Shown in pieces: positions 16,442-26,002 of a stretch of DNA of 34,770 bases; within the stretch, counting starts at the first letter, position 1, and every line of letters begins with the position of its first letter. Under the pieces are notes generated by a model that saw nothing but the letters and a program-made list of their open reading frames with translations, was not told the DNA's origin and ran no database searches. The translations under genes and the position numbers were made by a program. Origin of the DNA: Xanthomonas vasicola (GTDB lineage Bacteria; Pseudomonadota; Gammaproteobacteria; Xanthomonadales; Xanthomonadaceae); the NCBI RefSeq assembly GCF_000772705.2, contig NZ_JSBW02000068.1, positions 1 to 34,770 on the forward strand, written 5' to 3'.

Positions 16442-19363
16442 GTGGGGTTTCAGCAGCGCCAATGGAGGTCGTCGCACCGGCGTGCACCGTTTGCCGTGGT
16501 GTTGCTGTTGGCGTTGCTGTCGGTGGCGAATCTGGCTGGCGCGCAGAGCATCAGCATCCGGCGCTATGCCCACGACCAAGGCCTGCTCGGGCTTGCAGGC
16601 ACCTGCCTGCTGCAGACCCGCGCCACCTTGCTGTGGGTGTGCACCGAGAGCGGGCTGTATCGCTATAACGGGCGCATCTTTCAACAGATTCAGCTGGATG
16701 GCCTGCGCAACGAGCCCACCACCTCGATGACCGAAACCGCCGATGGGCGGTTGTGGGTGGCAGGGTTCCAGGCCTTGTTCGTCGGCGACGAACACGGGTT
16801 CCGCAAACTGGCGCCGGATGAAGCCCAGCACCTGCAGGACGAGATGCAGCTCGCCAGCCTGCCCTGGGGCACGGTGCTGGCCAATGGCGGGGCTCTGGAA
16901 ATCCTGCAGCCCCGCGCCAACGGCCACTGGCAGACCCAACCGTTGCTGGATACCGCAACCCGCGTGCGCGTTCCCGAGTTGTCCAAGGTGTTCACCCTGT
17001 CGGTGGATGGCAACACGCTGTGGGCGGGTTGCGCACGCAAGCTGTGCGCCATCGATGCGCAGCGCAAGGTGGAGGTGTTCGGGCCCGAACATGGGGTGCC
17101 GGACGACCGTTGGTACAGCGTGTTGCGCGACCACGACGGCGGGCTATGGGTGCGCGGTGCCGGCACCCTGCTCTATCGCGCCCCCGGGGCGACTACCTTC
17201 AGTGTTCGCTCGCTCCCGCTGCTGGATGGCAGCACGGTCGGGCGGCCGGCGCCGCTGGTGATGGACCGCGAGGGACGCGTGCTGGTGCGTCGTAACGACG
17301 GCCTGGTGCGTTGGGAAAACGGCCACTGGCGCAGCTTTGGCGCGGACAATGGGCTACCACCCGGCAGCAGCGATGCGATCGTGGTGGACCGCGACGGTGA
17401 TGTCTGGATGACCGTCGATGGCGAAGGTCTGGTGCGCTGGGCCGGCTACGAATGGATCGAAAACTGGGACGCCTCGCAAGGCATGCCGGCCGCGCCGACC
17501 TGGTCGATCGCCCGCGACGTGCAAGGCGCGCTGCTGGTCGGCAATGAACACGGCATCGGCCGCCAGACCGATCCGGATGGACGCTTCGTCCCGGCCCTGC
17601 ATAACGCCGGCATCCAGATCGTGGGCATGCAGCGCAGCCAAGACGGCAGTCTGTGGACCCTCAGTTCGGCCGGTTTCCTGCGCCGCACGTGGCCGGACGG
17701 GCACAGCGCGGAAATCGCCAAACTGCCTCGCGCTGGGCGTCGCCTGCTGATCGACCGCCAGGGCCGGTTGTGGATGCTTAGTGCCGGTGGCCTGTTCGTG
17801 ATCGAGCACCCGCTCGACGGCGGCAGCATGCAGGCCGTGGCCGACATGCCTGCCATCGCCTGCACCGATGTCCAGCAAACCGCCGACGGAACGCTGTGGG
17901 TATCCACCGCCAACGGTTTGTTCCGATTGCAGAATGGGCAATGGTCCAAGGTCAAGGTCAAGGTTAACGGCGGCGCGCCCGAGCCATGGATCAGCAAGTT
18001 CCACATCAGCGACAGCGGTGAGGTGTGGCTGGCCTTCTATCGCCCCGGCCTGTGGCACGGCATGTTGTTGCGCGGCAGCCTGGACCTGCAGGAAATCCGT
18101 GATGATGCGCTGCGCGATGTCAGCGTCTACCTGCTGCGTGGCGACAGCGCCGGCCGGGTCTGGGTGGGCCATGCGGGCGGCGTGGAGGTCTACGACGGTG
18201 AGCGATGGGCGCATCTATCGCAGTCGCAGGGGTTGATTTGGGATGACGTCTCCGAGGCGGCGTTTGCCGAAGATCCGGATGGCTCGATCTGGATCGGCAC
18301 CGCACGCGGAGTGAGCCACCTAAGCGACCCGGCGCGCCTGTTCGACGAGCGCCAGCCGAGCGTGCATATCGACAGCCTCAGCCGCGGCGGCATGCCCGTG
18401 CAGCGCGGGCAACTGCTGGGCTGGAGCGATCGACCCCTGCATATCGAATTGTCGACCATGGAAGTCTACGACGACCCCAGCCGCCTGACCGTGCGTTATC
18501 GCCTGCTTGGCCTGCACGACCAATGGATTCAGAGCGACAACCTGTCCATCGACCAGCCGCCGCTGCCCTCCGGGCATTTCCGCCTGCAGGTCCAGGTGCT
18601 GGACCGCTACCGTCGCACCGTATCGCCCATCGCGGATCTACCCTTTGCGGTTGCGCCCCTGTGGTGGCGCAGCCCGCCGGCGATCGCGTTGTATGTGTTG
18701 ATCGGCAGCGGTCTGCTGATCGGCCTGTGGCGCTGGCGGCATCGCCATCTGGTAGCGCGCGAACGCATGCTGGCCGAATTGGTGGCCGAGCGCACTTACC
18801 AGCTGGAGCGCGAAAAACGCGAACTGGAAAGCGCACGTGCGGCATTGGCCTTGAAGGCCAGCCACGACGCGTTGACCGGCCTGCTCAATCGCTCCGGCAT
18901 CCTGGAAGCGATGGCCGAAGAACTGCAGGGCTGCGCGCACGGCGAGCATCCACTGGCGGTGGTGCTGATCGATCTGGATCACTTCAAACAGGTCAACGAT
19001 GGACACGGGCACCTGGTCGGCGATGCGGTGCTGGCCAAGGTGGGCGCACGGCTGACGGCCTGCCTGCGCGATTCGGACAAGGTGGGCCGTTACGGCGGTG
19101 AAGAATTGCTGCTGTTATTGCCGGGCATGACCCAACAGAGCCAGCACCGGCTGCGTGCCATCCACGAAGCGCTCAGCCTGGCCCCGTACGAGGTGGGTAC
19201 CGCACGCCCACTGCAGGTGACCTGTTCGGTGGGCGTGTCCTGGTATCGCGTCGGCGACACTGCCGCTTCGTTGCTGGCGCGTGCCGACGAGGCGCTGTAT
19301 CGCGCCAAGCGTTCCGGCCGTAATCGCATCGAACCGGAAGAACCGGAAAGTTCGGTGGCATGA
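16442..19363 (+). CDS. Periplasmic beta-propeller / Y_Y_Y sensor diguanylate cyclase (second paralog)
   Basis: A 973-residue paralog of the preceding gene with the same order of parts: signal peptide (core FAVVLLLALLSVANLAGAQ), propeller repeats (LLWVCTESGLYRYNG, GRLWVAGFQALFVGD, GTLWVSTANGLFRLQN, GSIWIGTARGVSHL), Y_Y_Y-like domain (LTVRYRLLGLHDQW), membrane helix at about 743-765, coiled coil, and a GGDEF domain with GGEEL at 885-889 and an RxxD site (RDSD). The GGDEF halves are near-identical in places (VVLIDLDHFK), while the propellers have diverged. This suggests tandem duplication followed by a change of sensed signal. The start is GTG at 16442, which gives a good signal peptide. Confidence 0.88.
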   Translation: MGFQQRQWRSSHRRAPFAVVLLLALLSVANLAGAQSISIRRYAHDQGLLGLAGTCLLQTRATLLWVCTESGLYRYNGRIFQQIQLDGLRNEPTTSMTETADGRLWVAGFQALFVGDEHGFRKLAPDEAQHLQDEMQLASLPWGTVLANGGALEILQPRANGHWQTQPLLDTATRVRVPELSKVFTLSVDGNTLWAGCARKLCAIDAQRKVEVFGPEHGVPDDRWYSVLRDHDGGLWVRGAGTLLYRAPGATTFSVRSLPLLDGSTVGRPAPLVMDREGRVLVRRNDGLVRWENGHWRSFGADNGLPPGSSDAIVVDRDGDVWMTVDGEGLVRWAGYEWIENWDASQGMPAAPTWSIARDVQGALLVGNEHGIGRQTDPDGRFVPALHNAGIQIVGMQRSQDGSLWTLSSAGFLRRTWPDGHSAEIAKLPRAGRRLLIDRQGRLWMLSAGGLFVIEHPLDGGSMQAVADMPAIACTDVQQTADGTLWVSTANGLFRLQNGQWSKVKVKVNGGAPEPWISKFHISDSGEVWLAFYRPGLWHGMLLRGSLDLQEIRDDALRDVSVYLLRGDSAGRVWVGHAGGVEVYDGERWAHLSQSQGLIWDDVSEAAFAEDPDGSIWIGTARGVSHLSDPARLFDERQPSVHIDSLSRGGMPVQRGQLLGWSDRPLHIELSTMEVYDDPSRLTVRYRLLGLHDQWIQSDNLSIDQPPLPSGHFRLQVQVLDRYRRTVSPIADLPFAVAPLWWRSPPAIALYVLIGSGLLIGLWRWRHRHLVARERMLAELVAERTYQLEREKRELESARAALALKASHDALTGLLNRSGILEAMAEELQGCAHGEHPLAVVLIDLDHFKQVNDGHGHLVGDAVLAKVGARLTACLRDSDKVGRYGGEELLLLLPGMTQQSQHRLRAIHEALSLAPYEVGTARPLQVTCSVGVSWYRVGDTAASLLARADEALYRAKRSGRNRIEPEEPESSVA

Positions 19364-19643
19364 GCCGCGCAGGCAGCTACCACGCCATGCCAGCTCACGC
19401 GCAAAGGATGTAGCGCACACGCTTCCAGTGCCGATATCCGGCACGCCGGCAGTTGAAACGCGCGAACGCGCTGTGATTGCGCATGTCGCCAGCGCACGCC
19501 GGTCGGCCGCAGCAGGTTCAAGCGTGCCGTATCCTAGTGGCAACGCACCGTTGATGACATCGGCCGCTCCCCTGCGCTCAAGAAGTTGCGCAAGGGGTCG
19601 CTAGGTCTGGGGCAACGCGTCTTTCGACGTTGGAATTGGATAG

Positions 19644-21731
19644 GTGGTCGGAACCTACAACCTTGGCATGGTGATGCTGTCGCTGGTGGTGGCCGTGATG
19701 GCCTCCTTCACCGCGCTGCAACTGGCCGCACATATGACCGCCAGCCGTGGCGGCATCGCAGCCGCGTGGCTGGTGGGCGGCGCCATTGCCATGGGAATTG
19801 GCATCTGGTCGATGCACTTTATCGGCATGCTGGCGTTCCGCCTGCCGATTCCAGTGGGCTACGACCTGGCATTGACGCTCTACTCGATGCTGGCGGCAAT
19901 CCTGGCCTCGGCGCTAGCCCTCTGGCTGAGCTCGCGCGCGGATCTGCCGTGGCCACGGCTCGGCCTGGGTGCGCTGTTGATGGGGTTGGGCATTGCGCTG
20001 ATGCATTACATGGGCATGGGCGCGCTGCGCATGGTGCCGTCCATTCGCTATGACTCGCTGCTGTTCGGGTTGTCGATCTCCATCGCCATCGGCGCCTCTG
20101 CCGCCGCGTTGTGGATCGCGTTCCGGCTGCGCCACCACGGGCGCCGCTCCAGCTTGCGCCTGATCGCCGCCTTGATCATGGGCGGGGCCATCGTGGGCAT
20201 GCATTACACCGGCATGGCCGCCGCCCAGTTCGCGCCCGGCAGCATATGTGGCGCGGTCGCCGATACGCATCTGCCGTTGTCGTGGCCGGCGGTGGCGGTG
20301 GTGCTGGTAACTCTTGTCTCGCTGACGCTGGCTTTGGTCATCTCGTTGCTATCGGTCCGCTTTCAGCAGCGGACCGACGTGCTGGCGCAATCGCTGGCCA
20401 AGGCCAATGCCGACCTCGCCCTGGCGGCGCTTCACGACCCACTCACCCGCCTGCCCAACCGCGTACTGCTGCACGAGCATCTCCTGCAGAACCTCGAACG
20501 CGCCCAGCGCGACGGGCAGCGCTTTGCGGTGATGCTGATCAACCTGGACGGCTTCAAAGTGATCAACGACGGCTACGGCCATCAGCTGGGCGACCGCCTG
20601 CTGGTGGTAGTGGCCGAACGCTTGAACGCGCACCGGCGTGCGAACGGCAGCCTGGCGCGGCTGGGCGCGGACGAGTTTGTACTGGTGGCCGACATGGCCG
20701 ACACGGAAGATGCCGCCGCGCTCGCTGCGCATGTGGTACAAGCCCTGGCGGTGCCGTTTCTGGTCTCCAACCACGAGTTGCGGCTGAGCAGCAGCGTCGG
20801 CATTGCGCTGTACCCGGAAGACGCCAACAGCGGTCCCCAGCTCCTGACGCATGCCGACGCGGCGATGAACCACGCCAAGCACGCCGGCCGCAACCGCTAC
20901 AGCTTTTTCGAACGCTCGATGACGGCCACCACCCGCGACCGCCTGCAGTTGCTGCAGGAACTGCCGCGCGCGCTGGAGCTGGGCCAGTTCGTGCTGCATT
21001 ACCAGCCCAAATACTGCGCCGAGGATGGCCGCCCGATCGGCGCTGAAGCACTGATCCGCTGGCAGCACCCCGAACGCGGCCTGGTGCCGCCGGACAGCTT
21101 TATCCCGCTGGCCGAACGCAGCGGCATGATCGGCCTGCTCGGCAGTTGGGTGCTGCGGCAAGCCTGCCGCCAGATGCGCGACTGGCGGCAGGCCGGGCAC
21201 GGCGACTGGCGGGTGGCGGTCAACCTATCGGCCCTGCAACTGGCCTCGCCCAGCTTGCTGGACGAAGTGGCCACCACGCTCAGCGAGTTCACGCTGGCAC
21301 CGGGCCAGCTCACCCTGGAAATCACCGAAACCATGGCCATGCGCGACGCCGAGGCCTGCCTGCGCACCCTGGGCCAGCTCAACGCGCTGGGCGTGCGCAT
21401 CGCCATCGACGACTTCGGCACCGGCTATTCCAACCTGCTGTACCTGCGCAAGCTGCCGGCGCACGAGCTCAAGATCGACCGCAGCTTCGTGCAGGCCATG
21501 GACAGCAGTGCCGAAGACATCGCCATTGTGGCCGCCGTGGTGGCGCTGGCCCACACCATGCGTCTGCAGGTAGTGGCCGAAGGCGTGGAAACCACCGCCC
21601 AGCGCAATACCCTGGAACGGCTGGGCTGCGACCAGCTGCAGGGCTATCTGCTGGGCCGCCCGATGGACGCCGAACGCTTCATCGCCACCGTGGTCGCCCC
21701 GCGCGACGGCCCACGCCACCTGGCGAGCTGA
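19644..21731 (+). CDS. MHYT-GGDEF-EAL membrane protein, probable c-di-GMP phosphodiesterase
   Basis: The 695-residue product begins with a seven-helix MHYT sensor domain whose repeats are visible as MHFIGM, MHYMGM and MHYTGM; the family is proposed to bind copper and sense oxygen, CO or NO. A GGDEF domain follows (about 255-410), but its signature reads GADEF (341-345), so cyclase activity is doubtful. The EAL domain (about 430-680) keeps its catalytic pattern: EAL at 468-470, VAVNLSALQL, LEITETMAM, DDFGTGYSNL, KIDRSF, AEGVET and QGYLLGRP. It probably hydrolyses c-di-GMP, opposing the two cyclases encoded upstream. The start is GTG 19644; the ribosome binding site is weak. Confidence 0.9.
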   Translation: MVGTYNLGMVMLSLVVAVMASFTALQLAAHMTASRGGIAAAWLVGGAIAMGIGIWSMHFIGMLAFRLPIPVGYDLALTLYSMLAAILASALALWLSSRADLPWPRLGLGALLMGLGIALMHYMGMGALRMVPSIRYDSLLFGLSISIAIGASAAALWIAFRLRHHGRRSSLRLIAALIMGGAIVGMHYTGMAAAQFAPGSICGAVADTHLPLSWPAVAVVLVTLVSLTLALVISLLSVRFQQRTDVLAQSLAKANADLALAALHDPLTRLPNRVLLHEHLLQNLERAQRDGQRFAVMLINLDGFKVINDGYGHQLGDRLLVVVAERLNAHRRANGSLARLGADEFVLVADMADTEDAAALAAHVVQALAVPFLVSNHELRLSSSVGIALYPEDANSGPQLLTHADAAMNHAKHAGRNRYSFFERSMTATTRDRLQLLQELPRALELGQFVLHYQPKYCAEDGRPIGAEALIRWQHPERGLVPPDSFIPLAERSGMIGLLGSWVLRQACRQMRDWRQAGHGDWRVAVNLSALQLASPSLLDEVATTLSEFTLAPGQLTLEITETMAMRDAEACLRTLGQLNALGVRIAIDDFGTGYSNLLYLRKLPAHELKIDRSFVQAMDSSAEDIAIVAAVVALAHTMRLQVVAEGVETTAQRNTLERLGCDQLQGYLLGRPMDAERFIATVVAPRDGPRHLAS

Positions 21732-21892
21732 GCAACAGACGGCGTCGAGCGACCGCCCACCCAGCCTCCAGGCTCAACGACGCCCTGGCCAGGCATCGAT
21801 CTGGACTGCCGCAGAAACGTACCAGCTCCGATGCGCTGCCCTCCCCGCCAGGCAGCCCCCACACGCCGCAATTCCAACCGCAGCGATCGCTT

Positions 21893-21925
21893 TTCCGATT
21901 CCCAATCCCGATTCCCGATTCCCAG
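21893..21925. repeat. GATTCCC-type short tandem repeat upstream of flhB
   Basis: About four degenerate units of GATTCCC/CAATCCC lie just before the flhB promoter. Related sequence occurs downstream of cheA in the opposite orientation (about 32042-32065) and, more degenerate, before fliQ. It resembles a short intergenic repeat common in xanthomonad genomes. Confidence 0.55.
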
Positions 21926-21934
21926 CTCCACAAA

Positions 21935-21952
21935 CTGGAACGCCGCTTGCAT
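21935..21952 (+). promoter_or_regulatory. Sigma-54 promoter of flhBA
   Basis: TGGAACG-N4-TTGCA, GG at 21937-21938 and GC at 21949-21950, 10 bases apart. Predicted transcription start near 21962, leaving a 21-base leader before the flhB ATG. Confidence 0.85.
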
Positions 21953-21982
21953 CAGCTGGGCTAATCCCCCACCGGCACCTTC

Positions 21983-23113
21983 ATGTCCGAGTCCGAAGAC
22001 GGCGGCGAGCGTACAGAGCTTCCCACCGAAAAACGCCTGCGCGAAGCCCGTGAGCAGGGCAACATCCCGCAGTCGCGGGAACTGTCGACGGCGGCCGTGT
22101 TCGGTGCCGGCGTATTCGCGTTGATGGCGCTGGCCCGCGGTATCGGCGATCGCGCCACGGTCTGGATGAAGACCGCGCTCAGCCCGGACCCGACGATGCG
22201 CGCAAACCCGATGGCGCTGTTCGGCCATTTCGGCGATCTGCTGCTGCAGTTGCTGTGGGTGATGCTGCCGTTGATCGGCATCTGCCTGGCCGCCGGCCTG
22301 GCCGGCCCGCTGCTGATGAGCGGCCTGCACTTTTCCAGCAAGGCGATCATGCCCGACCTCACCAAGCTCAACCCGGCCAACGGGATCAAGCGCATGTGGG
22401 GCAGCAATAGCCTGGCCGAGCTGGTCAAGTCGGTGCTGCGCCTGTTGTTCGTCGGCCTGGCCGCCAGTTTCTGCATCTCCAAGAACCTGCCTGGTTTACG
22501 CTCGCTGGTGAGCCAGCCGCTGGAACAGGCGGTCGGCAACGGCCTGGACTTCACCAAGAGCCTGCTGTTCTACACCGCCGGCGCATTGGTGCTGCTGGCC
22601 GCCGTCGATGCGCCGTACCAGAAGTGGAACTGGATGCGGAAGCTGAAGATGACGCGCGAAGAGATCAAGCGCGAGATGAAGGAAAGCGAGGGCAGCCCCG
22701 AAGTGAAGGGCCGCATCCGCCAGATGCAGATGCAGATGTCGCAGCGCCAGATGATGGAAGCGGTGCCCAAGGCCGACGTGGTGCTGATGAATCCCACCCA
22801 CTACGCGGTAGCGCTCAAGTACGACGGCGGCAAGATGCGCGCCCCGATCGTGGTGGCCAAAGGCGTGGACGAAATGGCCTTCCGCATCCGCGAATCCGGC
22901 GAGCAGCACCGGGTGGCGATCGTCACCGCACCGCCTTTGGCACGCGCCTTGTATAGGGAAGCGCAAATCGGCAAGGAAATTCCCGTGAGACTCTATTCCG
23001 TCGTGGCCCAGGTCCTTTCCTACGTCTACCAGCTGCGTGGCTGGAACGGCGGCCCGATGCCGGAATTGCCGTCGCTTGAAGTGGATGAGTTCGGTAAAGG
23101 AGCCAGCGCATGA
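21983..23113 (+). CDS. flhB: Flagellar export specificity switch protein FlhB
   Basis: FlhB is an inner-membrane gate protein whose cytoplasmic domain cleaves itself and switches export from hook to filament subunits in response to FliK. The 376-residue product opens with the usual charged start (ERTELPTEKRLREAREQGNI), has four membrane segments up to about residue 215, and carries the autocleavage motif NPTH at about 270-273, followed by YAVALKYD. Cleavage between N270 and P271 is expected from the family. Its stop overlaps the flhA ATG. It is first in a two-gene unit with its own sigma-54 promoter. Confidence 0.97.
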   Translation: MSESEDGGERTELPTEKRLREAREQGNIPQSRELSTAAVFGAGVFALMALARGIGDRATVWMKTALSPDPTMRANPMALFGHFGDLLLQLLWVMLPLIGICLAAGLAGPLLMSGLHFSSKAIMPDLTKLNPANGIKRMWGSNSLAELVKSVLRLLFVGLAASFCISKNLPGLRSLVSQPLEQAVGNGLDFTKSLLFYTAGALVLLAAVDAPYQKWNWMRKLKMTREEIKREMKESEGSPEVKGRIRQMQMQMSQRQMMEAVPKADVVLMNPTHYAVALKYDGGKMRAPIVVAKGVDEMAFRIRESGEQHRVAIVTAPPLARALYREAQIGKEIPVRLYSVVAQVLSYVYQLRGWNGGPMPELPSLEVDEFGKGASA

Positions 23114-25203
23114 GCGCCCGCCCCGCCCCGATGAATGCCCGCCGCGTCATGGAGTTGCTGCGCAACGGCCTGGGCGCCCCGCTGGCCTTGATGGCCATGC
23201 TCGCCATGCTGATGGTGCCGCTGGCCGCACCGGTGCTGGATGCGTTGTTCACCTTCAACATCGCCATCTCGCTGATGGTGCTGCTGGCGGTGGTGTACGT
23301 GCAACGCCCGCTGGAATTCACCATTTTCCCGATCGTGCTGTTGATGACCACGATGCTGCGCCTGGCGCTCAACGTCGCCTCCAGCCGCGTGATCCTGATC
23401 AACGGCCAGGACGGCCACGCCGCAGCCGGTAAGGTGATCGAGGCTTTCGGCCAGTTCGTGATCGGCGGCAATTACGCCGTCGGTATCGTGGTGTTCGCAA
23501 TCCTGACCATCATCAACTTCGTGGTCATCACCAAGGGCGCCGGGCGCGTGTCGGAAGTGACCGCGCGCTTCATCCTGGACGCCATGCCCGGCAAGCAGAT
23601 GGCGATCGACGCCGACCTCAACGCCGGTTTGCTGACGCGTGAGGAAGCCAAGGCCCGCCGCGAAGAAGTGCGCGAAGAAGCCGACTTCTACGGCGCGATG
23701 GACGGTGCCAACAAGTTCATCCGCGGCGACGCCATCGCCGCGATCATGATTCTGTTCATCAACCTCATCGGCGGCATGGCGGTGGGCATGCTCCAGCACG
23801 GCATGAGCTTCATGGATGCCGCATCCACCTACACCCTGCTGTCGATCGGCGACGGCTTGGTAGCGCAGCTGCCGGCCTTGCTGGTGTCATCGTCGGTCGC
23901 CTTGCTGGTGACCCGCGCCTCGCGTGCGCAGGACATGCGCGGCGCCATGATCAGCCAGGTGTTCGGCCAGCACCGCGCACTGGCAGTGGCGGCGGCCATC
24001 CTAGGCCTGGTCGGCCTGGTGCCGGGCATGCCGAACGTCGCGTTTTTGACGCTCGGCCTGATCCTGGGCGTGATCGCCTGGAAAATGTACAAGCGCAGCC
24101 TGGTGGTTGCCCCAACCGGCGATCCCGCGACCGACCCGAAGGCCGCCGCGGCCGCCACTGCCGCCCAGGCCAGCGCTGAACTGAGCTGGGACGAGCTGCG
24201 CCCGATCGACCCGCTGGGCCTGGAAGTGGGCTACCGGCTGATCCCGCTGGTGGACAAGAACCAGGGCGGCGAGCTGATGGCGCGCATCAAGGGCGTGCGC
24301 CGCAAGCTCACCCAGGACATCGGCTTCCTGGTGCCGCCGGTACACATCCGCGACAACCTGGAACTGTCGGCCAACGCCTACCGCTTGCTGGTGCACGGCG
24401 TGCCGGTGGCCACCGCAGAAATCTATTCCGACCGCGAACTGGCGCTGGACCCGGGCGGCGCGCTCGGCCAGCTCGACGGCATCCCCGGCAAGGACCCGGC
24501 ATTCGGCCTGGACGCCACCTGGATCCAGCCGCATCAGCGCGCCTATGCCGAATCGATGGGCTACACCGTGGTCGACCCGGCCACCGTGGTCGCCACCCAT
24601 CTGTCGCACCTGATCCGCGAACACGCCCCAGAACTGCTCGGCCACGAGGAAGTGCAGCAGTTGCTGGCCACCCTGGCCAAGACCGCGCCGAAGATGGTCG
24701 AAGACCTTACCCCGAAGGCGCTGCCGCTATCTGTGGTGGTGCGCGTGCTGCAGAACCTGCTGATCGAAAAGATCCCGGTGCGCCAGCTGCGCAAGATCGT
24801 CGAAGCGCTGGTCGAGCACGCCCCGCACAGCCAGGACCCGGCCGCTCTTACCGCCGCTGTGCGCACCTCGCTGGGCCGCTTCATCGTGCAGGAAATCGCC
24901 GGCATGTCGGCCGAGCTGCCGGTGTTCACCCTGGCCCCGCAGCTGGAACGCGTGCTGCAGGAATCCACCCAAGGCAATGGCGTGGCGCTGGAGCCTGGCC
25001 TGGCCGAACGCCTGCACCAGAGCCTGGCCGAATGCGTGGGCAAACAGGAAGCCCGTAACGAACCGGCGGTGGTGCTGGTGCCCGCCCAGGTCCGCGCCGC
25101 GCTGGCCCGTCTGGTCCGCCACAGCGTGCCCAGCCTGTCGGTGCTGGCGTATAGCGAAGTGCCGGAAGACAAGCGTTTGAAGCTGGTCGGTACGATTAGT
25201 TGA
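23110..25203 (+). CDS. flhA: Flagellar export gate protein FlhA
   Basis: FlhA is the large export-gate protein: a membrane half that uses the proton motive force and a nonameric cytoplasmic ring that docks chaperone-substrate complexes. The 697-residue product has about eight membrane segments in its first 320 residues. The FHIPEP-type signature region (PGKQMAIDADLNAGLLTREEA, from about residue 160) lies between helices. A Pro/Ala linker follows near 335-355 (PTGDPATDPKAAAAATAAQA), then an intact cytoplasmic domain. The ATG shares four bases with the flhB stop. No flagellar gene follows directly; 800 bases of repeats and regulatory sequence separate it from flhF. Confidence 0.97.
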   Translation: MSARPAPMNARRVMELLRNGLGAPLALMAMLAMLMVPLAAPVLDALFTFNIAISLMVLLAVVYVQRPLEFTIFPIVLLMTTMLRLALNVASSRVILINGQDGHAAAGKVIEAFGQFVIGGNYAVGIVVFAILTIINFVVITKGAGRVSEVTARFILDAMPGKQMAIDADLNAGLLTREEAKARREEVREEADFYGAMDGANKFIRGDAIAAIMILFINLIGGMAVGMLQHGMSFMDAASTYTLLSIGDGLVAQLPALLVSSSVALLVTRASRAQDMRGAMISQVFGQHRALAVAAAILGLVGLVPGMPNVAFLTLGLILGVIAWKMYKRSLVVAPTGDPATDPKAAAAATAAQASAELSWDELRPIDPLGLEVGYRLIPLVDKNQGGELMARIKGVRRKLTQDIGFLVPPVHIRDNLELSANAYRLLVHGVPVATAEIYSDRELALDPGGALGQLDGIPGKDPAFGLDATWIQPHQRAYAESMGYTVVDPATVVATHLSHLIREHAPELLGHEEVQQLLATLAKTAPKMVEDLTPKALPLSVVVRVLQNLLIEKIPVRQLRKIVEALVEHAPHSQDPAALTAAVRTSLGRFIVQEIAGMSAELPVFTLAPQLERVLQESTQGNGVALEPGLAERLHQSLAECVGKQEARNEPAVVLVPAQVRAALARLVRHSVPSLSVLAYSEVPEDKRLKLVGTIS

Positions 25204-25222
25204 TTCCCGCAGACGTCCAAAC

Positions 25223-25540
25223 GTGTCCGTCAAGCAACACACACTTTAGAAGCGCACCCGGGCGCGTCGGGTTTTACCAGCAAGGCCTATCGTACCCAAG
25301 CGCGCTCCTACGACATGCTGGTAATCCAGCGACGCGTGGCCGCCGAGGGTCATCCCCTCGCCTGCCATGAGCCGAGATGTTGGCATGACCAAGCCATCCC
25401 AGAGATGCTGTAAGGTGTCCGTCGACTGGTGCACACCGCAGAAGCGCACCTGGGCGCGACCGGGCTTTGCCGGTAAAACCCGTCGCGCCCGGGTGCGCTT
25501 CTACGACACGCCGGTACCTGGCAGGCGTCACGCCGCCAGG
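25223..25540. repeat. Two head-to-tail copies of a ~125-bp palindromic (REP-like) unit
   Basis: Both copies open with GTGTCCGTC (25223 and 25415, 192 bases apart) and run through AGAAGCGCACC. The second copy folds into a long hairpin (about 25440-25503). A 32-base arm of the first copy (25247-25278) is also the inverted complement of 25472-25503 with one mismatch, so the pair can form alternative large stems. The layout resembles a bacterial interspersed mosaic element. Confidence 0.7.
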
Positions 25541-25828
25541 ACCGGCGACCGGACGGCAATCGACCACCACAGCCGGCGTCGGAAAGCCGCCACTGGTCTG
25601 GCGCTCCAATCGATTGCATGGCGCTGGCCATGCCTGAGGGCTGCAGGTGCCATACGGGTAAGACCGGCTCGCCCGCCAAATCTGCCCGCACGCTGCCGCC
25701 AGCGTTTCAATATCCTGGGAAAAAGCCAGTCAATCCAGTGACTTGAACCACCAGCCGAGCCGTACGCATTGCGTCGCCGCTGTCGCGACCCGCCCTCTTC
25801 CGGCGCCGGAAACCCAGCACGGCGCGTT

Positions 25829-25846
25829 TTGGCACACCGCATGCAT
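25829..25846 (+). promoter_or_regulatory. Sigma-54 promoter of the flhF operon
   Basis: TGGCACA-N4-ATGCA, GG at 25831-25832 and GC at 25843-25844 with 10 bases between. Transcription would start near 25856, giving flhF a leader of about 147 bases, much longer than at fliE, fliL or flhB. Confidence 0.85.
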
Positions 25847-26002
25847 TAGCTCTGCCGACACCGCAGCAGCAGCACCGCTCCGGAGCGAACGCAAGACTTG
25901 GAACAACGACCGGGACAGGCAACTCATGACGCTGGCAACACACCCACATTCATCGTGCACCCGTCCGGCGTCCGGCGGGTCCCGTTCCTGGAGGCACTTC
26001 GC

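Larger units (their letters stand above)
25204..26002. other. Intergenic region between flhA and flhF
   Basis: About 800 bases without a credible gene. The left half holds two copies of a REP-like palindromic unit (25223-25350 and 25415-25540). The right half holds the flhF sigma-54 promoter and its roughly 147-base leader, which ends with the ribosome binding site GGAGG at about 25990-25994. The middle (25541-25820) shows nothing I recognise. Confidence 0.7.

Noticed and set aside
19537..19556. Possible sigma-54 promoter before the MHYT-GGDEF-EAL gene (TGGCAACGCACCGTTG)
   Set aside because: The -24 half fits, but the bases at the required -12 position are TT, not GC; the spacing is wrong.
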